Source: an uncultured Armatimonadota bacterium (GTDB lineage: Bacteria; Armatimonadota; Fimbriimonadia; Fimbriimonadales; Fimbriimonadaceae). From it: a stretch of DNA of 64,000 nucleotides. The notes under the pieces are model-generated. The model was not told the origin of the DNA. It worked only from the letters and a program-made list of their open reading frames with translations, and searched no databases. This document shows positions 42,686 to 52,634 of the stretch, piece by piece; positions within the stretch are counted from its first letter, which is position 1, and every line of letters begins with the position of its first letter. The stretch covers positions 1 to 64,000 of the forward strand of contig CAILEM010000099.1 in the NCBI GenBank assembly GCA_903833215.1. Direction: 5' to 3'. The position numbers and the translations under genes were made by a program.

Positions 42686-43644
42686 TGATTGATCGCCCAG
42701 ATGAACTTCGAAGCGTCGGTTACGCGACCTGGGAGAGCTCCACCGGTACCGTAAGCGGAACAACCAGCAGCGATCTGGCTGATTGGGCTTGTCTTAACGT
42801 GGCCATCAGCATAACCGATGACAACCTGTCCGTTCTGTGCACCTGTGAGAGCGCTGCTTGACGTCTGAGCATAGAATGGCCAGAGACCGCCGTAGACGAT
42901 CCATGACAGAGGATTGGAGTCCCAACCTACGCCATAGGAGTAAGCCTGACCGGAACCAGCATAGTTCTGGTAGGAGCTCATAGGAGGAAGGAGGTTACCG
43001 TTGTTGTCGTTCCAGCATGGAGTTTGTACGACCCAGTTACCACCCTGAGTTGGGGCTCCACCTGAAGTACGGTTCCAGATAGAAGTACCGAACATCAATG
43101 TGTGGGCAGGTGAAGTGACGAGGCTTGCTCCAATAGAAGCAGAACCGATGTAGAAGCCGGTTGGAGTCTGTCGGTAGATCCATGGGCTGAAGAACGCGAA
43201 GTTGTATCCCATGTTGGATCGAACGCCGAGTGCATATGCCTTTTGCTCGGCTGTCGCATTGGCAGCAGTGCATCCCATGTACTGGCACTGATCAGCGATG
43301 CGCTGGGTCTCACTCTGCCAAGGATCCATTGGATCAATGACGAACTGAGTGTTCTTCGTATATGGCGACATCACCTGGAAAGGAACTGTGTCGGGAGGTC
43401 CAAAACCCCAACCAGCACCGTTGATGCTTCCGCTGTCGGACAGCATATAGGAGTCGTCATTATCGTTGGTGTACATCATTGCAGCCAACATGCCTTGCTT
43501 CATGTTGCTTACAGCAACTGACTTCTTGGCAGCCTGCTTTGCCTGGGCAAAGACTGGGAAGAGGATGGCAGCGAGAATGGCGATGATTGCAATGACAACC
43601 AGCAATTCGATAAGCGTAAAAGCTTTGGATGATCTATTTGGCAT
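42682..43644 (-). CDS. Type II secretion-like pseudopilin (prepilin N-terminal methylation domain)
   Basis: A 320-residue exported protein starting with a prepilin signal: AFTLIELLVVIAIIAILAAILFPVF at residues 8-32 (cleavage before the Phe). The remainder (SNMKQGMLAAMMYTNDND, GHVKTSPISQIAAG) resembles the DUF1559-type pseudopilins common in Armatimonadota and Planctomycetota. The hydrophobic helix anchors it in the inner membrane before assembly. Role in a pseudopilus or surface structure is inferred. Confidence 0.88.
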   Translation of the reverse strand: MPNRSSKAFTLIELLVVIAIIAILAAILFPVFAQAKQAAKKSVAVSNMKQGMLAAMMYTNDNDDSYMLSDSGSINGAGWGFGPPDTVPFQVMSPYTKNTQFVIDPMDPWQSETQRIADQCQYMGCTAANATAEQKAYALGVRSNMGYNFAFFSPWIYRQTPTGFYIGSASIGASLVTSPAHTLMFGTSIWNRTSGGAPTQGGNWVVQTPCWNDNNGNLLPPMSSYQNYAGSGQAYSYGVGWDSNPLSWIVYGGLWPFYAQTSSSALTGAQNGQVVIGYADGHVKTSPISQIAAGCSAYGTGGALPGRVTDASKFIWAINQ

Positions 43645-43893
43645 AAGGATTACTCCGGAATCAAAAAAAACAAACAGTGACGGTCAGCACCGTTGCTGTG
43701 GGCTCTATTCTAAGACAGAAATCGCGGATTTGATTAAGGAAATTGAGAATTTTCGCAATTAGTGGTAATGCAGATCTCAACTTCACTGAGCAGAATTGGC
43801 GAAGTGCAGTGCTTCTATGCTGCTAGAATCAGACGACTCTATTGAATTTCGGGCACCTTTTTGCAGGGAAATGTCCCTTTGTTTGAACCTAAA

Positions 43894-45621
43894 ATGAACA
43901 CCGATTATGATGTCGCAATTATCGGGGGCGGCCCCGCGGGCACGACCGTTGCCTCACTCCTGCGTAAGTACGATCCTCGTTTAAGCGTCGTCATCCTCGA
44001 AAGAGAGCAGTTTCCAAGAGAGCACATTGGTGAAAGCCAATTACCACTGATCTCGCGAATCCTAAATGAGATGGGGGTCTGGGACAAAGTTGAGGCGGCT
44101 GGTTTTCCAATAAAGATCGGAGGGACCTATCGGTGGGGAAAGACCGACGACCTCTGGGATTTCGATTTCCTAGCTGGGGGAAACTTAACCACGGCCCCTC
44201 GACCGGGCACATATTCGGGCCAAAGGCTGAACACTGCCTTCCAAGTCGATAGAGCTATTTACGACGAAATTCTCTTGAACCACGCTGCTGAAATGGGGTG
44301 CATCGTCCATCAATCCACCTCCGTGCGGGAGATTCTCCGAACCGAAGACAAAGTCGATGGATTTGTCTTGGGTGATGGCAAAGTTGTAACGGCTCGATAT
44401 TACATAGATGCCAGTGGAAACTCCGGGATCCTGCGCCGCACGATGGAGATTCCGCTCGATCAGCCTAGCAATCTTCAGAACATCGCGATTTGGAATTATT
44501 GGACCGATGCAGAGTGGGCAGTAACGATCGGACATGGTGGAACCCGTATTCAGGTTTTGGCCCAAGACATCGGATGGATCTGGTTCATTCCCATGGGCAA
44601 TGACCGTACATCGATTGGGCTCATTGTGCCCGCAGATTATTTCAAGCAGCAGGCAAAACGTCCCGAAGACCTTTACTACGAAGCTCTCAATTCGGACAAG
44701 ATCGTATCCAAACTCACCAAGAATGCGACGCATGACGACACGGTGAGGACAACCAAAGACTGGAGCTACGTTGCCGACCGATTGACGGGTGAGAATTGGT
44801 TCTTGGTTGGTGAATGCGCTGGATTTGCGGACCCGATTCTATCTGCGGGCATGAGTCTTGCCCACGCCGGAGCACGTGAAGTCGCGTACGCAATTCTCGC
44901 CATTGAAAAGGGTGAGTTTGATTCTGAATGGATCAAATCGCAATACAGTCGAAACCATCGGGGGCACATCCGGCAGCACATCCAGTTCGCTGACTTTTGG
45001 TACACCGCCCACGGGGCATTTCCCGACCTGAGAGAGCATGCAAAAACCATCGCAGCCGGTGCTGGACTAGACATGACTCCGGAGCAGGCGTGGCAATGGC
45101 TAGGTCAAGGTGGCTTTATCGATTCTTCCGGTGGAACAGATATCGGATTTTTCGGCTCGCTTGCGACCAAAGAGCTCATCTCATCGTTTACGGGACAAGA
45201 AGCCTTCCACGCCATTGAAGGCAAGACCCACTTCGTGCTCAATTTGGACGGCGCCGAAAAGGATTGGGTCGCCGAACTATCCAATGGCAGGATGAGCCGC
45301 TACCGGTCTTACCGACGACGGCATCAGACGCTGCCGTTTGTCGGCGCCATGGGCTGGATCGCGAGATTCATCATGTCAGAACAATCGTATTCCGGCATTC
45401 TTAGCGGCATCAAGTCTCATGCGGCATCGGGGACCATGACTCAGGAGCAGTACCACTTCTTTAGGTCGCAAGTGATCAAGAGTCTTGAGGTCCTTGTGTC
45501 GTACGGATGGGCTACGGCTAGGTCTGAGGAAGGGGCAGATGCCTGTCCGCGACTTCAGGCAGATCTCAGTCAGACACTTCACCCGAATCGGGATGTTTCG
45601 AGTCTATTAACGCAAGACTAG
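43894..45621 (+). CDS. Flavin-dependent halogenase-like oxidoreductase
   Basis: A 575-residue FAD protein. The FAD motif GGGPAGTTVASLL is at residues about 10-22 and GESQLPL follows near residue 49. WIWFIP, near residue 228, matches the WxWxIP motif that marks flavin-dependent halogenases. The C-terminal region is unique. Such enzymes install chloride or bromide on an aromatic substrate using FADH2, and need a separate flavin reductase, not seen here. ATG 43894 begins right before the Rossmann fold; a TTG start at 43861 is also in frame. Confidence 0.78.
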   Translation: MNTDYDVAIIGGGPAGTTVASLLRKYDPRLSVVILEREQFPREHIGESQLPLISRILNEMGVWDKVEAAGFPIKIGGTYRWGKTDDLWDFDFLAGGNLTTAPRPGTYSGQRLNTAFQVDRAIYDEILLNHAAEMGCIVHQSTSVREILRTEDKVDGFVLGDGKVVTARYYIDASGNSGILRRTMEIPLDQPSNLQNIAIWNYWTDAEWAVTIGHGGTRIQVLAQDIGWIWFIPMGNDRTSIGLIVPADYFKQQAKRPEDLYYEALNSDKIVSKLTKNATHDDTVRTTKDWSYVADRLTGENWFLVGECAGFADPILSAGMSLAHAGAREVAYAILAIEKGEFDSEWIKSQYSRNHRGHIRQHIQFADFWYTAHGAFPDLREHAKTIAAGAGLDMTPEQAWQWLGQGGFIDSSGGTDIGFFGSLATKELISSFTGQEAFHAIEGKTHFVLNLDGAEKDWVAELSNGRMSRYRSYRRRHQTLPFVGAMGWIARFIMSEQSYSGILSGIKSHAASGTMTQEQYHFFRSQVIKSLEVLVSYGWATARSEEGADACPRLQADLSQTLHPNRDVSSLLTQD

Positions 45622-45643
45622 TCTTTCTGAGTTTAGGCGAAGA

Positions 45644-47500
45644 ATGAGAAGAACGAGCACTCAAGTTACCACTGAAATAGCCACGGCGCGCCAAGCCCTA
45701 GCCCAAGGCGATGTTACAGCCGCCACTCAAATTATTGGTTCACTTCTAGCGTCAAATCCTGATCATTCCGAAGTCTATTTCGCCCAGGCGATGATTCTCA
45801 TGGCACAGGATCTACACTCAGAAGCGCTAGGGTCGATTGAGGGGGCACTCAAGTTCAGCCCCAATAACCCCGACTTACTTGCGTGGGGTGCCTTGACTTG
45901 CCTAACTCTCGCTATGGGAGCGAAAGCTGAGGGGTTTGCCAGCAGGCTCGTTAAGCTTCAACCTAATAACGACCGAGCAATCTATCTCTTGAGCAATTCT
46001 CAGAGCCTTCAAGGGCGACTTGAAGAAGCGCTCGCATCCATTGAGCGCGCGCTTTTGCTACAACCGATCGAAGTCGACTACATTTCGGGGAAAGCCCAGT
46101 TGCTGGGTCGGCTGCATTGGTCAAGTCAAGCTATTAAGTGGTATCGAAAGTCGCTCAGGCTTAGGTCGTCGCCTCAACTTGCAATCGAATTAGCCCAAGT
46201 TCTGATGGAAGAAGGCTATGTTCAGGAAGCCATCGAACTGCTCGAAAGTGTCCAGAATCAGATGCCTTCCAACGACTTTCCGCACCACCTGCTCGGCCAA
46301 GCCTACACTGAGGCACAGTGCTTTGATATTGCGAAAACGTATTGGCATGCCTCAACGAAGTCGGCGGTGGAACCCGCAAAGGTGCTGTTCGATCGGGCAA
46401 ATGCTGAGGTCTTCGCCGGGCGCCTTGATGTCGCCGAAGATATTCTCCTCAGCGGCATCAAGCAACAGCCGAGTGCCGCAAGTCTATATCAGCTACTCAC
46501 AAGTATTCGGAGGATGACTGCTGCGGATTCCGCTCTCATCGATGCCATGGAGCTTCAGCTAGCTAAGGGTGATATTCAAGCAGATGAATTGCGTGACCTG
46601 AGCTACGCACTGGGGAAGTCATATAGTGATCTCGGCAACTTCGCCGGTGCCATGGAGCATTACGATGAGGCCAATCAAATGGCCTACCGACTTGCACCTC
46701 ACTGTCAAAAATTCGATGCAGCCGCGTGGTCAAAGTACACAGATGACCTGATTGAATACTTCGACAGAGGCCGAATTCAGCAGTTGTCTGCTAAGGGGCT
46801 AGATTCCCGGTCACCGATCTTCATTCTAGGGATGATTCGGTCTGGAACAACCCTAACCGAGCAGATCATCAGTTCGCACTCGGAGATATCAGCGGGTGGC
46901 GAGACAACGTTTTGGCCCGATCATCGAAACGACATCTTTGATCCAGCATCGAAGTGGTTTGACGTCGAGGCAGGGAAACGGGGCGGGAAAGCATTCCTGA
47001 ATGCCCAGGCGGGAAGGGCCAAGGGTGCCCGCTATGTCACCGAGAAAAACCCATCGAACGTGACGATCGCAAGCCTCATCCATTGCGTTTTGCCCAAGGC
47101 CAAAATGCTTCACATCCAGCGGCACCCCGTCGATACTCTCCTTTCGATTTGGATGACGCCAATCAGAACGGGGCTTCCATTCGTTTACAACCGACAGCAT
47201 ATAGTGTCCGCCTATCGCGACTACCTCCGCTTGGTTTCCCACTTGGCAGATACACTGCCGCCTGGCGTCTTTGCCACATTCCAATACGAAGAAATTACGT
47301 CAAAGCCGGCAGCAACCATCGACGCCATGTTCGAGCATCTTGGGCTCCCGACCGAAGGTGCCTGCCTCCACCCTGAGCGATCCAAACGAACGGTTCGCAC
47401 GCCGAGTTCGTACCAAGTTCGACAGCCAATCAACACCAACTCGCAATCCAAATGGGTTCAATACGAGCCATGGTTAGCCGAATTCGCTGACCTGCTGTAG
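45644..47500 (+). CDS. TPR-sulfotransferase (copy 1)
   Basis: A 618-residue protein. Residues about 10-330 are tetratricopeptide-like repeats (LAQGDVTAATQIIGSLL, LGRLHWSSQAIKWYRKSL). From about residue 385 a PAPS-dependent sulfotransferase domain begins with LGMIRSGTTLTEQI, the 5'-phosphosulfate loop, and then TEKNPSN and the HIQRHPVDTLLSIW segment that contacts PAPS. It is 22 bases after the halogenase-like gene and likely cotranscribed. No signal peptide. Substrate unknown; tyrosine or small molecule are both possible. Confidence 0.87.
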   Translation: MRRTSTQVTTEIATARQALAQGDVTAATQIIGSLLASNPDHSEVYFAQAMILMAQDLHSEALGSIEGALKFSPNNPDLLAWGALTCLTLAMGAKAEGFASRLVKLQPNNDRAIYLLSNSQSLQGRLEEALASIERALLLQPIEVDYISGKAQLLGRLHWSSQAIKWYRKSLRLRSSPQLAIELAQVLMEEGYVQEAIELLESVQNQMPSNDFPHHLLGQAYTEAQCFDIAKTYWHASTKSAVEPAKVLFDRANAEVFAGRLDVAEDILLSGIKQQPSAASLYQLLTSIRRMTAADSALIDAMELQLAKGDIQADELRDLSYALGKSYSDLGNFAGAMEHYDEANQMAYRLAPHCQKFDAAAWSKYTDDLIEYFDRGRIQQLSAKGLDSRSPIFILGMIRSGTTLTEQIISSHSEISAGGETTFWPDHRNDIFDPASKWFDVEAGKRGGKAFLNAQAGRAKGARYVTEKNPSNVTIASLIHCVLPKAKMLHIQRHPVDTLLSIWMTPIRTGLPFVYNRQHIVSAYRDYLRLVSHLADTLPPGVFATFQYEEITSKPAATIDAMFEHLGLPTEGACLHPERSKRTVRTPSSYQVRQPINTNSQSKWVQYEPWLAEFADLL

Positions 47501-47902
47501 CTACCACGATCCGTTTTTCACCGGATTATTCTCACGCAGAGTGGATGGTCTCGGGCGGACCGCAAAGAGGTGACGAGGAATTGCTAATCGACCAAAAAAC
47601 GACACCGTGAACTCGCGCTTCCGCAGGAGTAGCTTGGCACCGAAGCCCTCCACCGCGTCCGAGCGGGCGGAGGGTGGGGTGGGAGAAATCCGGTCAGAAA
47701 AGCGCGTCGCAACGGAGTCGTGACTCCAAATGAATCATCTCACCATCACATCCCATAAGCCCCCGATATCACCAGAAACTCGGCAACGGACTCACGCCGA
47801 GAGCGCAAAGGGAGCCCGGGCGAAGTAATCAGACTTGGTTACACCAAAAATAGCCAGAAATGAACAAAGAACCCATCAGAATGAAATAACCGATAAGAGA
47901 CC
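47501..47902. other. Intergenic region between TPR-sulfotransferases
   Basis: 402 bases with no credible gene. A GC-rich hairpin occurs at 47646-47674 (CCCTCC-a-CCGC pairing with GCGG-gc-GGAGGG). No promoter is clear by eye. Since the two flanking genes converge, the hairpin may serve as terminator. Confidence 0.5.
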
Positions 47903-49771
47903 CTATTTAAGAAGTTCCGCAAACTCCCCTAGCCAAGGCTCATAGTTTTTCCATCGGTTCTGAGCGCCCTGATGAATGGGCTGACGAACTTGGAGAACGC
48001 TGGGGGTGAGCACGGTACGACTACTCTTTTCTGGCGAATAACAAGCTTCCTCGCTACCGAGCCCTAGAAACGCTAACATGGCATCAATCGTTTCGTGGGG
48101 TTGCGATGTCAAATCCTCATACTGAATCGTCAAGAACTGATCCTCTGGAACTGCTGATTTTAAGTGCTCAACCAAACGCTGATATTCACGATAGGCAAAC
48201 ACGAGATTTGCTTTGTCCGATGCATAACCAACATTGCCACTTATCGGCGTCATCCAAAGCGATAGTAGATTATCTACTGGATTCCTATGAGTGTGAATGA
48301 ATTTCGCATTCGGATAGATGCTGTGCAGCATCGCCACCAAGTCGATGTTGGCGGGATTTTTGTCGACGACATGTCGTATTTCGTCATTTTTGGGTTCAAT
48401 AACCTTCAAATAGTCGCCAGCAAACTGCATTGCGAGGGCGTAGTCGAAATGGATTTCATGATCGACGGGGTGAAATAGCTCGATGGCCCTTTCGGGCCAG
48501 AAGGACTGTTCACCGACTCCAATGACCTGAGAATGGGCGTCGAGAATTCCTTCGGTAAGTGTCGTGCCCGATCGCATCATTCCCACGACAAAAGTCGGCA
48601 ATGTGGAAGGATGTCCATCCTCTATGAACTCTTCGATCGCGTCCTTTGTGAAGATTCGAATCTGCGCATCGATCAAGGCGCTGTACGCCGCTCTGTCAAA
48701 ATCTTTCCGACGGGGATAGAGTTCCAGACAAAGTCGATTCGCGGCATCGAAATGCTCCATCGCTTCCTGGTATTGCTTTAGATCATCAAAGCATTTTCCT
48801 AATGCGTAATGTAGGTTGGCTAAACGAATACCGTCAACACCACCGCTGTTTCTGACTGACTTCATTTGAGCGATAAGCTCGTCATCTTCGTGAGTTATCT
48901 TCCGAGCGGTCACCAGAATGCAGAAGGCCTCATCGATGGCACTGCCAGACGCTATATCGCGCTTCAGTAATTGTTCCGCGACATCAAATCTTCCCACAGA
49001 TATTTCCGCAGTTGCCCGACTCCGAAGCACCACCGATTTGTCTTGAGCGAAGCTTTCTGCCAGCCCCCAATGCTTTTCGGCCCTGTCGAAAGCATGCAAC
49101 TCCGTCAGCGCTTGCGCAGTAAGGGCATGGGGTCGTTGCTCCAAGCGTAACGCTGGAGAAACCTGATCAAGGATATCGAGTGCCTCTTGTGGGTGACTCT
49201 CTTGGAGCAGTATTCGTGCGAGGTCGATGGCAGCAGGTGCAGAGGGACGAATGGAAAGAGCCTGACGATACAGTTCAACCGCTAACCCAGGCATCTGCCA
49301 GTCTTTGAGGAGCCTCGCTTTTGTTACAAGGCTGTCTGTGTCCTGCGGATTGATCTCAATCGACCGATCAATGGCGGTCAGTGCCTCCGGAATTCGATCT
49401 TGACCACGAAGCGCACTCGCGAGCAGGTAGTGCCCCCGTGCGTTTGTTGGGTCGCACTCAGTTAGGCTTCGAGCAAACTGCTCGGCCGCGGAAAATTGGC
49501 GGAGATTGAGAGACGTGTACGCAGCCCAACCAAGCGCCTCGCCGTTTTGAGGGTCGAGTTCAATCGCCAACGCAAGAGCATCGAGCCCGGCTTCTGGATC
49601 GCCCTTTGCGATCAGCAAAATCCCGTGAGCTAACTGAACGTCAGAACGGTTGGGATAAGTCTCAACCAACTTAAGGATCCGTGTCTCGGCCCCAACCAAG
49701 TTGCCCGATCGATAAGCTTCATTGGCGAGTCTCAGTTCAGTTTCAATAGGGCGATCGGAGGGAGCAGACAC
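47903..49771 (-). CDS. TPR-sulfotransferase (copy 2)
   Basis: A 622-residue paralogue of the gene at 45644, in opposite orientation. TPR-like repeats occupy about residues 10-330. The sulfotransferase domain begins VVGMMRSGTTLTEGI (near 395) with matching KNPAN and HTHRNPVDNLLSLW motifs. C-terminal ends are also alike: SRTVLTPSVLQVRQPI corresponds to KRTVRTPSSYQVRQPI. Both appear intact. It begins 51 bases from the end of the GH5 gene on the same strand. Confidence 0.87.
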   Translation of the reverse strand: MSAPSDRPIETELRLANEAYRSGNLVGAETRILKLVETYPNRSDVQLAHGILLIAKGDPEAGLDALALAIELDPQNGEALGWAAYTSLNLRQFSAAEQFARSLTECDPTNARGHYLLASALRGQDRIPEALTAIDRSIEINPQDTDSLVTKARLLKDWQMPGLAVELYRQALSIRPSAPAAIDLARILLQESHPQEALDILDQVSPALRLEQRPHALTAQALTELHAFDRAEKHWGLAESFAQDKSVVLRSRATAEISVGRFDVAEQLLKRDIASGSAIDEAFCILVTARKITHEDDELIAQMKSVRNSGGVDGIRLANLHYALGKCFDDLKQYQEAMEHFDAANRLCLELYPRRKDFDRAAYSALIDAQIRIFTKDAIEEFIEDGHPSTLPTFVVGMMRSGTTLTEGILDAHSQVIGVGEQSFWPERAIELFHPVDHEIHFDYALAMQFAGDYLKVIEPKNDEIRHVVDKNPANIDLVAMLHSIYPNAKFIHTHRNPVDNLLSLWMTPISGNVGYASDKANLVFAYREYQRLVEHLKSAVPEDQFLTIQYEDLTSQPHETIDAMLAFLGLGSEEACYSPEKSSRTVLTPSVLQVRQPIHQGAQNRWKNYEPWLGEFAELLK

Positions 49772-49821
49772 TTCGGATCATCTTATCATATCGGTCCTGG
49801 GCCGCTCTTCCGAGAGCGACC

Positions 49822-50796
49822 TTACTGGCGACGAGGCAAAGCAAAGAGCGCCTTCATCGCATGGATGGAGTCTGGCTTTGACGTGTTCACATCAAAAGTG
49901 TCGTCGGTGGGATTCGCTGGCTTCTTGGCCCAGCCCCAATAGCACCACGGTAGGCGGTCTTTCTCTAGAATAGTGCCGACATCGACGATCCATTTTTCAA
50001 ATCCTGGACACATGGTTGGGACTCCAAATTCTCCGCACCACACGGGGACATGAAACTGGTCGCGAAACTTGACGGCGGGTTCAATCGCTTTTGCCAACAT
50101 CGCTTGATTCCACTTCCCGGGGTACTCGAGCTTTGCCTCCCGTTTTTGTGAGGTGTATTCCCAAGGGCCGTAGGTGTGGAAAGCGTAAATGATGTTTGGA
50201 TCTGCTTGCTTGAGTCCAGACACCAAATTTTCCGGCCAACTGTAGCCGGTGCCTTCAACCACGATCGGCCGAATCGAGTCAAGTTTTCGAAAATGCTGTA
50301 CGACAACCTTGTACCAAGCGTTCACCGCGTCTGCGGGCGAATCGTGCGGCTCGTTGATGGGCTCCCATGCCGCCACCATTGGCTCATCCTTGATCTGGCT
50401 ATAAACGTAATCCCACATATCCAGGAACTCCTTATTGAGTTCTGGATCATCGTAGGGGCCCTTTCCGTTCTTGCGGAAGTCGTGAATGACAGGAATGACC
50501 CACAAACCGTGTGACGTGAAGAAGTGGACCTGTTCCTTCACCTCAGCGACTTTCTCGGGGTTGAATTTACCTTCGGGCTGGTACCCGAACATGACTCGGA
50601 CGCAGTTGCCACCGATGGAAACGATATCCTTCGCGTCCTGCTCAGTTGGAGGAACCCACCAACAAACATTGAAGCCCCTCAACTGAATCTGCTTGCCATT
50701 TGGAGTCACTATCTGTGTCCCGCGAACTCGCAATCCAGGAGACTCAGCCCTCATATCTGCGTGAATCATCGAACCAATAAGCAGCATTGCCCACAT
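49822..50796 (-). CDS. Glycoside hydrolase family 5 (cellulase-like)
   Basis: A 324-residue (beta/alpha)8-barrel glycosidase with a weak signal peptide. WEPINEPHD, near residue 147, holds the acid/base Glu, and CGEFGV, near 254, the nucleophile Glu. VRVMFGYQPE and FHTYGPWEY are further GH5 features. It hydrolyses beta-1,4-linked glucans or mannans by a retaining mechanism; the substrate is not clear from sequence. Divergent from the MBL-rhodanese gene. Confidence 0.9.
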   Translation of the reverse strand: MWAMLLIGSMIHADMRAESPGLRVRGTQIVTPNGKQIQLRGFNVCWWVPPTEQDAKDIVSIGGNCVRVMFGYQPEGKFNPEKVAEVKEQVHFFTSHGLWVIPVIHDFRKNGKGPYDDPELNKEFLDMWDYVYSQIKDEPMVAAWEPINEPHDSPADAVNAWYKVVVQHFRKLDSIRPIVVEGTGYSWPENLVSGLKQADPNIIYAFHTYGPWEYTSQKREAKLEYPGKWNQAMLAKAIEPAVKFRDQFHVPVWCGEFGVPTMCPGFEKWIVDVGTILEKDRLPWCYWGWAKKPANPTDDTFDVNTSKPDSIHAMKALFALPRRQ

Positions 50797-50907
50797 ACAA
50801 GCATTCTGGCTGAATCACAGGCAAGGCATCGAAATTGCTTCCTCCCCCTATTCAATTGGAAGCGATCATGTGACAATATCGCTGATTGATTTTTTGGGTG
50901 TTGGAAC

Positions 50908-52278
50908 ATGATCATTCGAAATCTGTATGACGACAAATTGGCTCAAGCGAGCTATCTCATTGGTTGTGGGGCGACCGGTGACGCAATGGTCATTGATCCG
51001 ACACGAGGCGCCGACCTCTACGTGAAATTGGCGGCCAGCCTTGGGCTGAAGATAATCGCTGTCACCGAGACCCACATTCACGCGGACTACCTTTCTGGCA
51101 GCCGCGAACTTGCGGCAGCAACGGGTGCGAAGATCTACCTAAGCGACGAAGGTGGATCTGATTGGATCTATGGCTACGCGAATGACCCAAACGTGGTGCT
51201 CGTTCGGGATAAAGCTCGCATTTCAATTGGGAATATCAGCTTCGAGGTTTGGCATACACCAGGGCACACGCCAGAGCATATTTCGTTACTCCTTACCGAC
51301 CATCCCGTGAGTTCAGTCCCTCATTCGCTTTTTGCGGGAGACTGCATTTTTGTCGGCGATGTCGGGCGGCCTGACTTGCTAGAAAGAGCCGCAAATATTG
51401 CAGGAACCATGGAGCTCGGAGCCCGAACCCTTTTCCGAACTCTAAGCAAATTCAAGGATCTGCCAGATTTATTGCTCGTTTGGCCGGGACATGGTTCTGG
51501 ATCCGCATGCGGGAAGTCGCTCGGGGGTAGTCCGGTGACGACACTTGGCTACGAGCGCCAAAGCAACTGGGCCTTCAAGATCTCAAGTGAAGATAAGTTC
51601 GTGGACGAGATTTTGTCTGGTCAACCAGAGCCGCCTCTCTACTTCAAAGAGATGAAGTTTCGGAATCGCCAAGGTCCGGAGATCTTGTCCGGTTTTCCGA
51701 GCATTCGCCCTTCCAAGGAGTTGGTAGGGCAGGTGATCGACATCCGGTCTGCATCGCAAATTCGTAATGGCTTCTACGTGGGATCAACCGTAGTGCCTTA
51801 TGGAAAGGCCTTCGTCAGCTGGTGCGGCTGGGTTGTGAAATACGACTCACCTGTCACATTGATCGCGGACAGCCAAGTCGCCGCCGACGTTGCCGCGCAT
51901 GACATGGCCCTTATCGGGCTAGACCATGTTGTTGGATGGGTTGCTCCGAGCGATCTCGATCAGAGCCTTCTTGAGCCGTTCCAAACTATTCACGCAACGT
52001 CGATAGAACCGACTGCTCAAGTCCTGGACGTACGTGGGACCGGCGAGTGGAACATGTCGCACGTGAAAGGTGCGATCCATATCCCTTACGGCTACTTACG
52101 GGACAGGCTTGCGAGTCTTGCCAAGGACAAAAAGACAATCGTCCATTGCGCGTCTGGAGGGCGATCACCTATCGCCTATTCGATACTCCGCAATGCAGGG
52201 TTCAACGACCTCTGGGAGTTGAGCGGCGGAATGGCTGAAATTGAGATTGAGGCACCGGAAGTCCTTCAGGCCACATAG
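50908..52278 (+). CDS. MBL-fold hydrolase with rhodanese domain (persulfide dioxygenase-like)
   Basis: A 456-residue protein. The N-terminal metallo-beta-lactamase domain shows ETHIHADYLSG (near residues 53-63), HTPGHTPEH and FAGDCIFVGDVGRPD. The HADYLSG variation (HxHxD) with those motifs is typical of ETHE1/BLH-type persulfide dioxygenases. The C-terminal rhodanese domain ends in a Cys loop, HCASGGRSPIAY (Cys near residue 415), preceded by a degenerate rhodanese region. It probably oxidises glutathione persulfide or moves sulfur during sulfide detoxification. Confidence 0.87.
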   Translation: MIIRNLYDDKLAQASYLIGCGATGDAMVIDPTRGADLYVKLAASLGLKIIAVTETHIHADYLSGSRELAAATGAKIYLSDEGGSDWIYGYANDPNVVLVRDKARISIGNISFEVWHTPGHTPEHISLLLTDHPVSSVPHSLFAGDCIFVGDVGRPDLLERAANIAGTMELGARTLFRTLSKFKDLPDLLLVWPGHGSGSACGKSLGGSPVTTLGYERQSNWAFKISSEDKFVDEILSGQPEPPLYFKEMKFRNRQGPEILSGFPSIRPSKELVGQVIDIRSASQIRNGFYVGSTVVPYGKAFVSWCGWVVKYDSPVTLIADSQVAADVAAHDMALIGLDHVVGWVAPSDLDQSLLEPFQTIHATSIEPTAQVLDVRGTGEWNMSHVKGAIHIPYGYLRDRLASLAKDKKTIVHCASGGRSPIAYSILRNAGFNDLWELSGGMAEIEIEAPEVLQAT

Positions 52279-52279
52279 G

Positions 52280-52603
52280 CTATTCGGAATTATCGGTGGC
52301 TTGGGCCGTCGAGCTTGATTGGCCAGCCGCCTTTTTTGCCTGCTCCTTTGCCATCTGACCAACTCCGCCCCCTGTCCCGCTGCCGAGATTCTCACCGCCA
52401 GCTACTGGAGTCATCGCACCAATGTTTGGCCCAATGGGTCTCACACTGTCCGAAGAACCCGCAGCTGTTGGTTGTTGCGCTCCGGAAGCAGTTGCGCTCG
52501 CTGAAGGTGCATTCGTATTGGATGAGGCTGTTGTCGAGTCAGGTTTTGGCGTACACCCGGTCGCTACGAAGACGACAATTAGGGCGGTGAGCAGCGGCTT
52601 CAT
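52280..52603 (-). CDS. Small lipoprotein
   Basis: A 107-residue protein with a lipoprotein signal (VFVATGC; Cys near residue 17). The mature part is low-complexity, rich in Ser, Thr, Ala and Gly. ATG 52603 is chosen; a longer in-frame start overlaps the SIS gene and adds no conserved residues. It is last in the minus-strand SIS/kinase cluster and adjacent to the MBL gene's stop (one base apart). Function unknown. Confidence 0.6.
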   Translation of the reverse strand: MKPLLTALIVVFVATGCTPKPDSTTASSNTNAPSASATASGAQQPTAAGSSDSVRPIGPNIGAMTPVAGGENLGSGTGGGVGQMAKEQAKKAAGQSSSTAQATDNSE

Positions 52604-52634
52604 GCTCGCTATATTACGCTCTTTTGCGTTGACC

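Noticed and set aside
47640-47680. Small RNA gene in the sulfotransferase gap
   Set aside because: Only one GC-rich hairpin is present with no promoter or T-run; a role as terminator is simpler.
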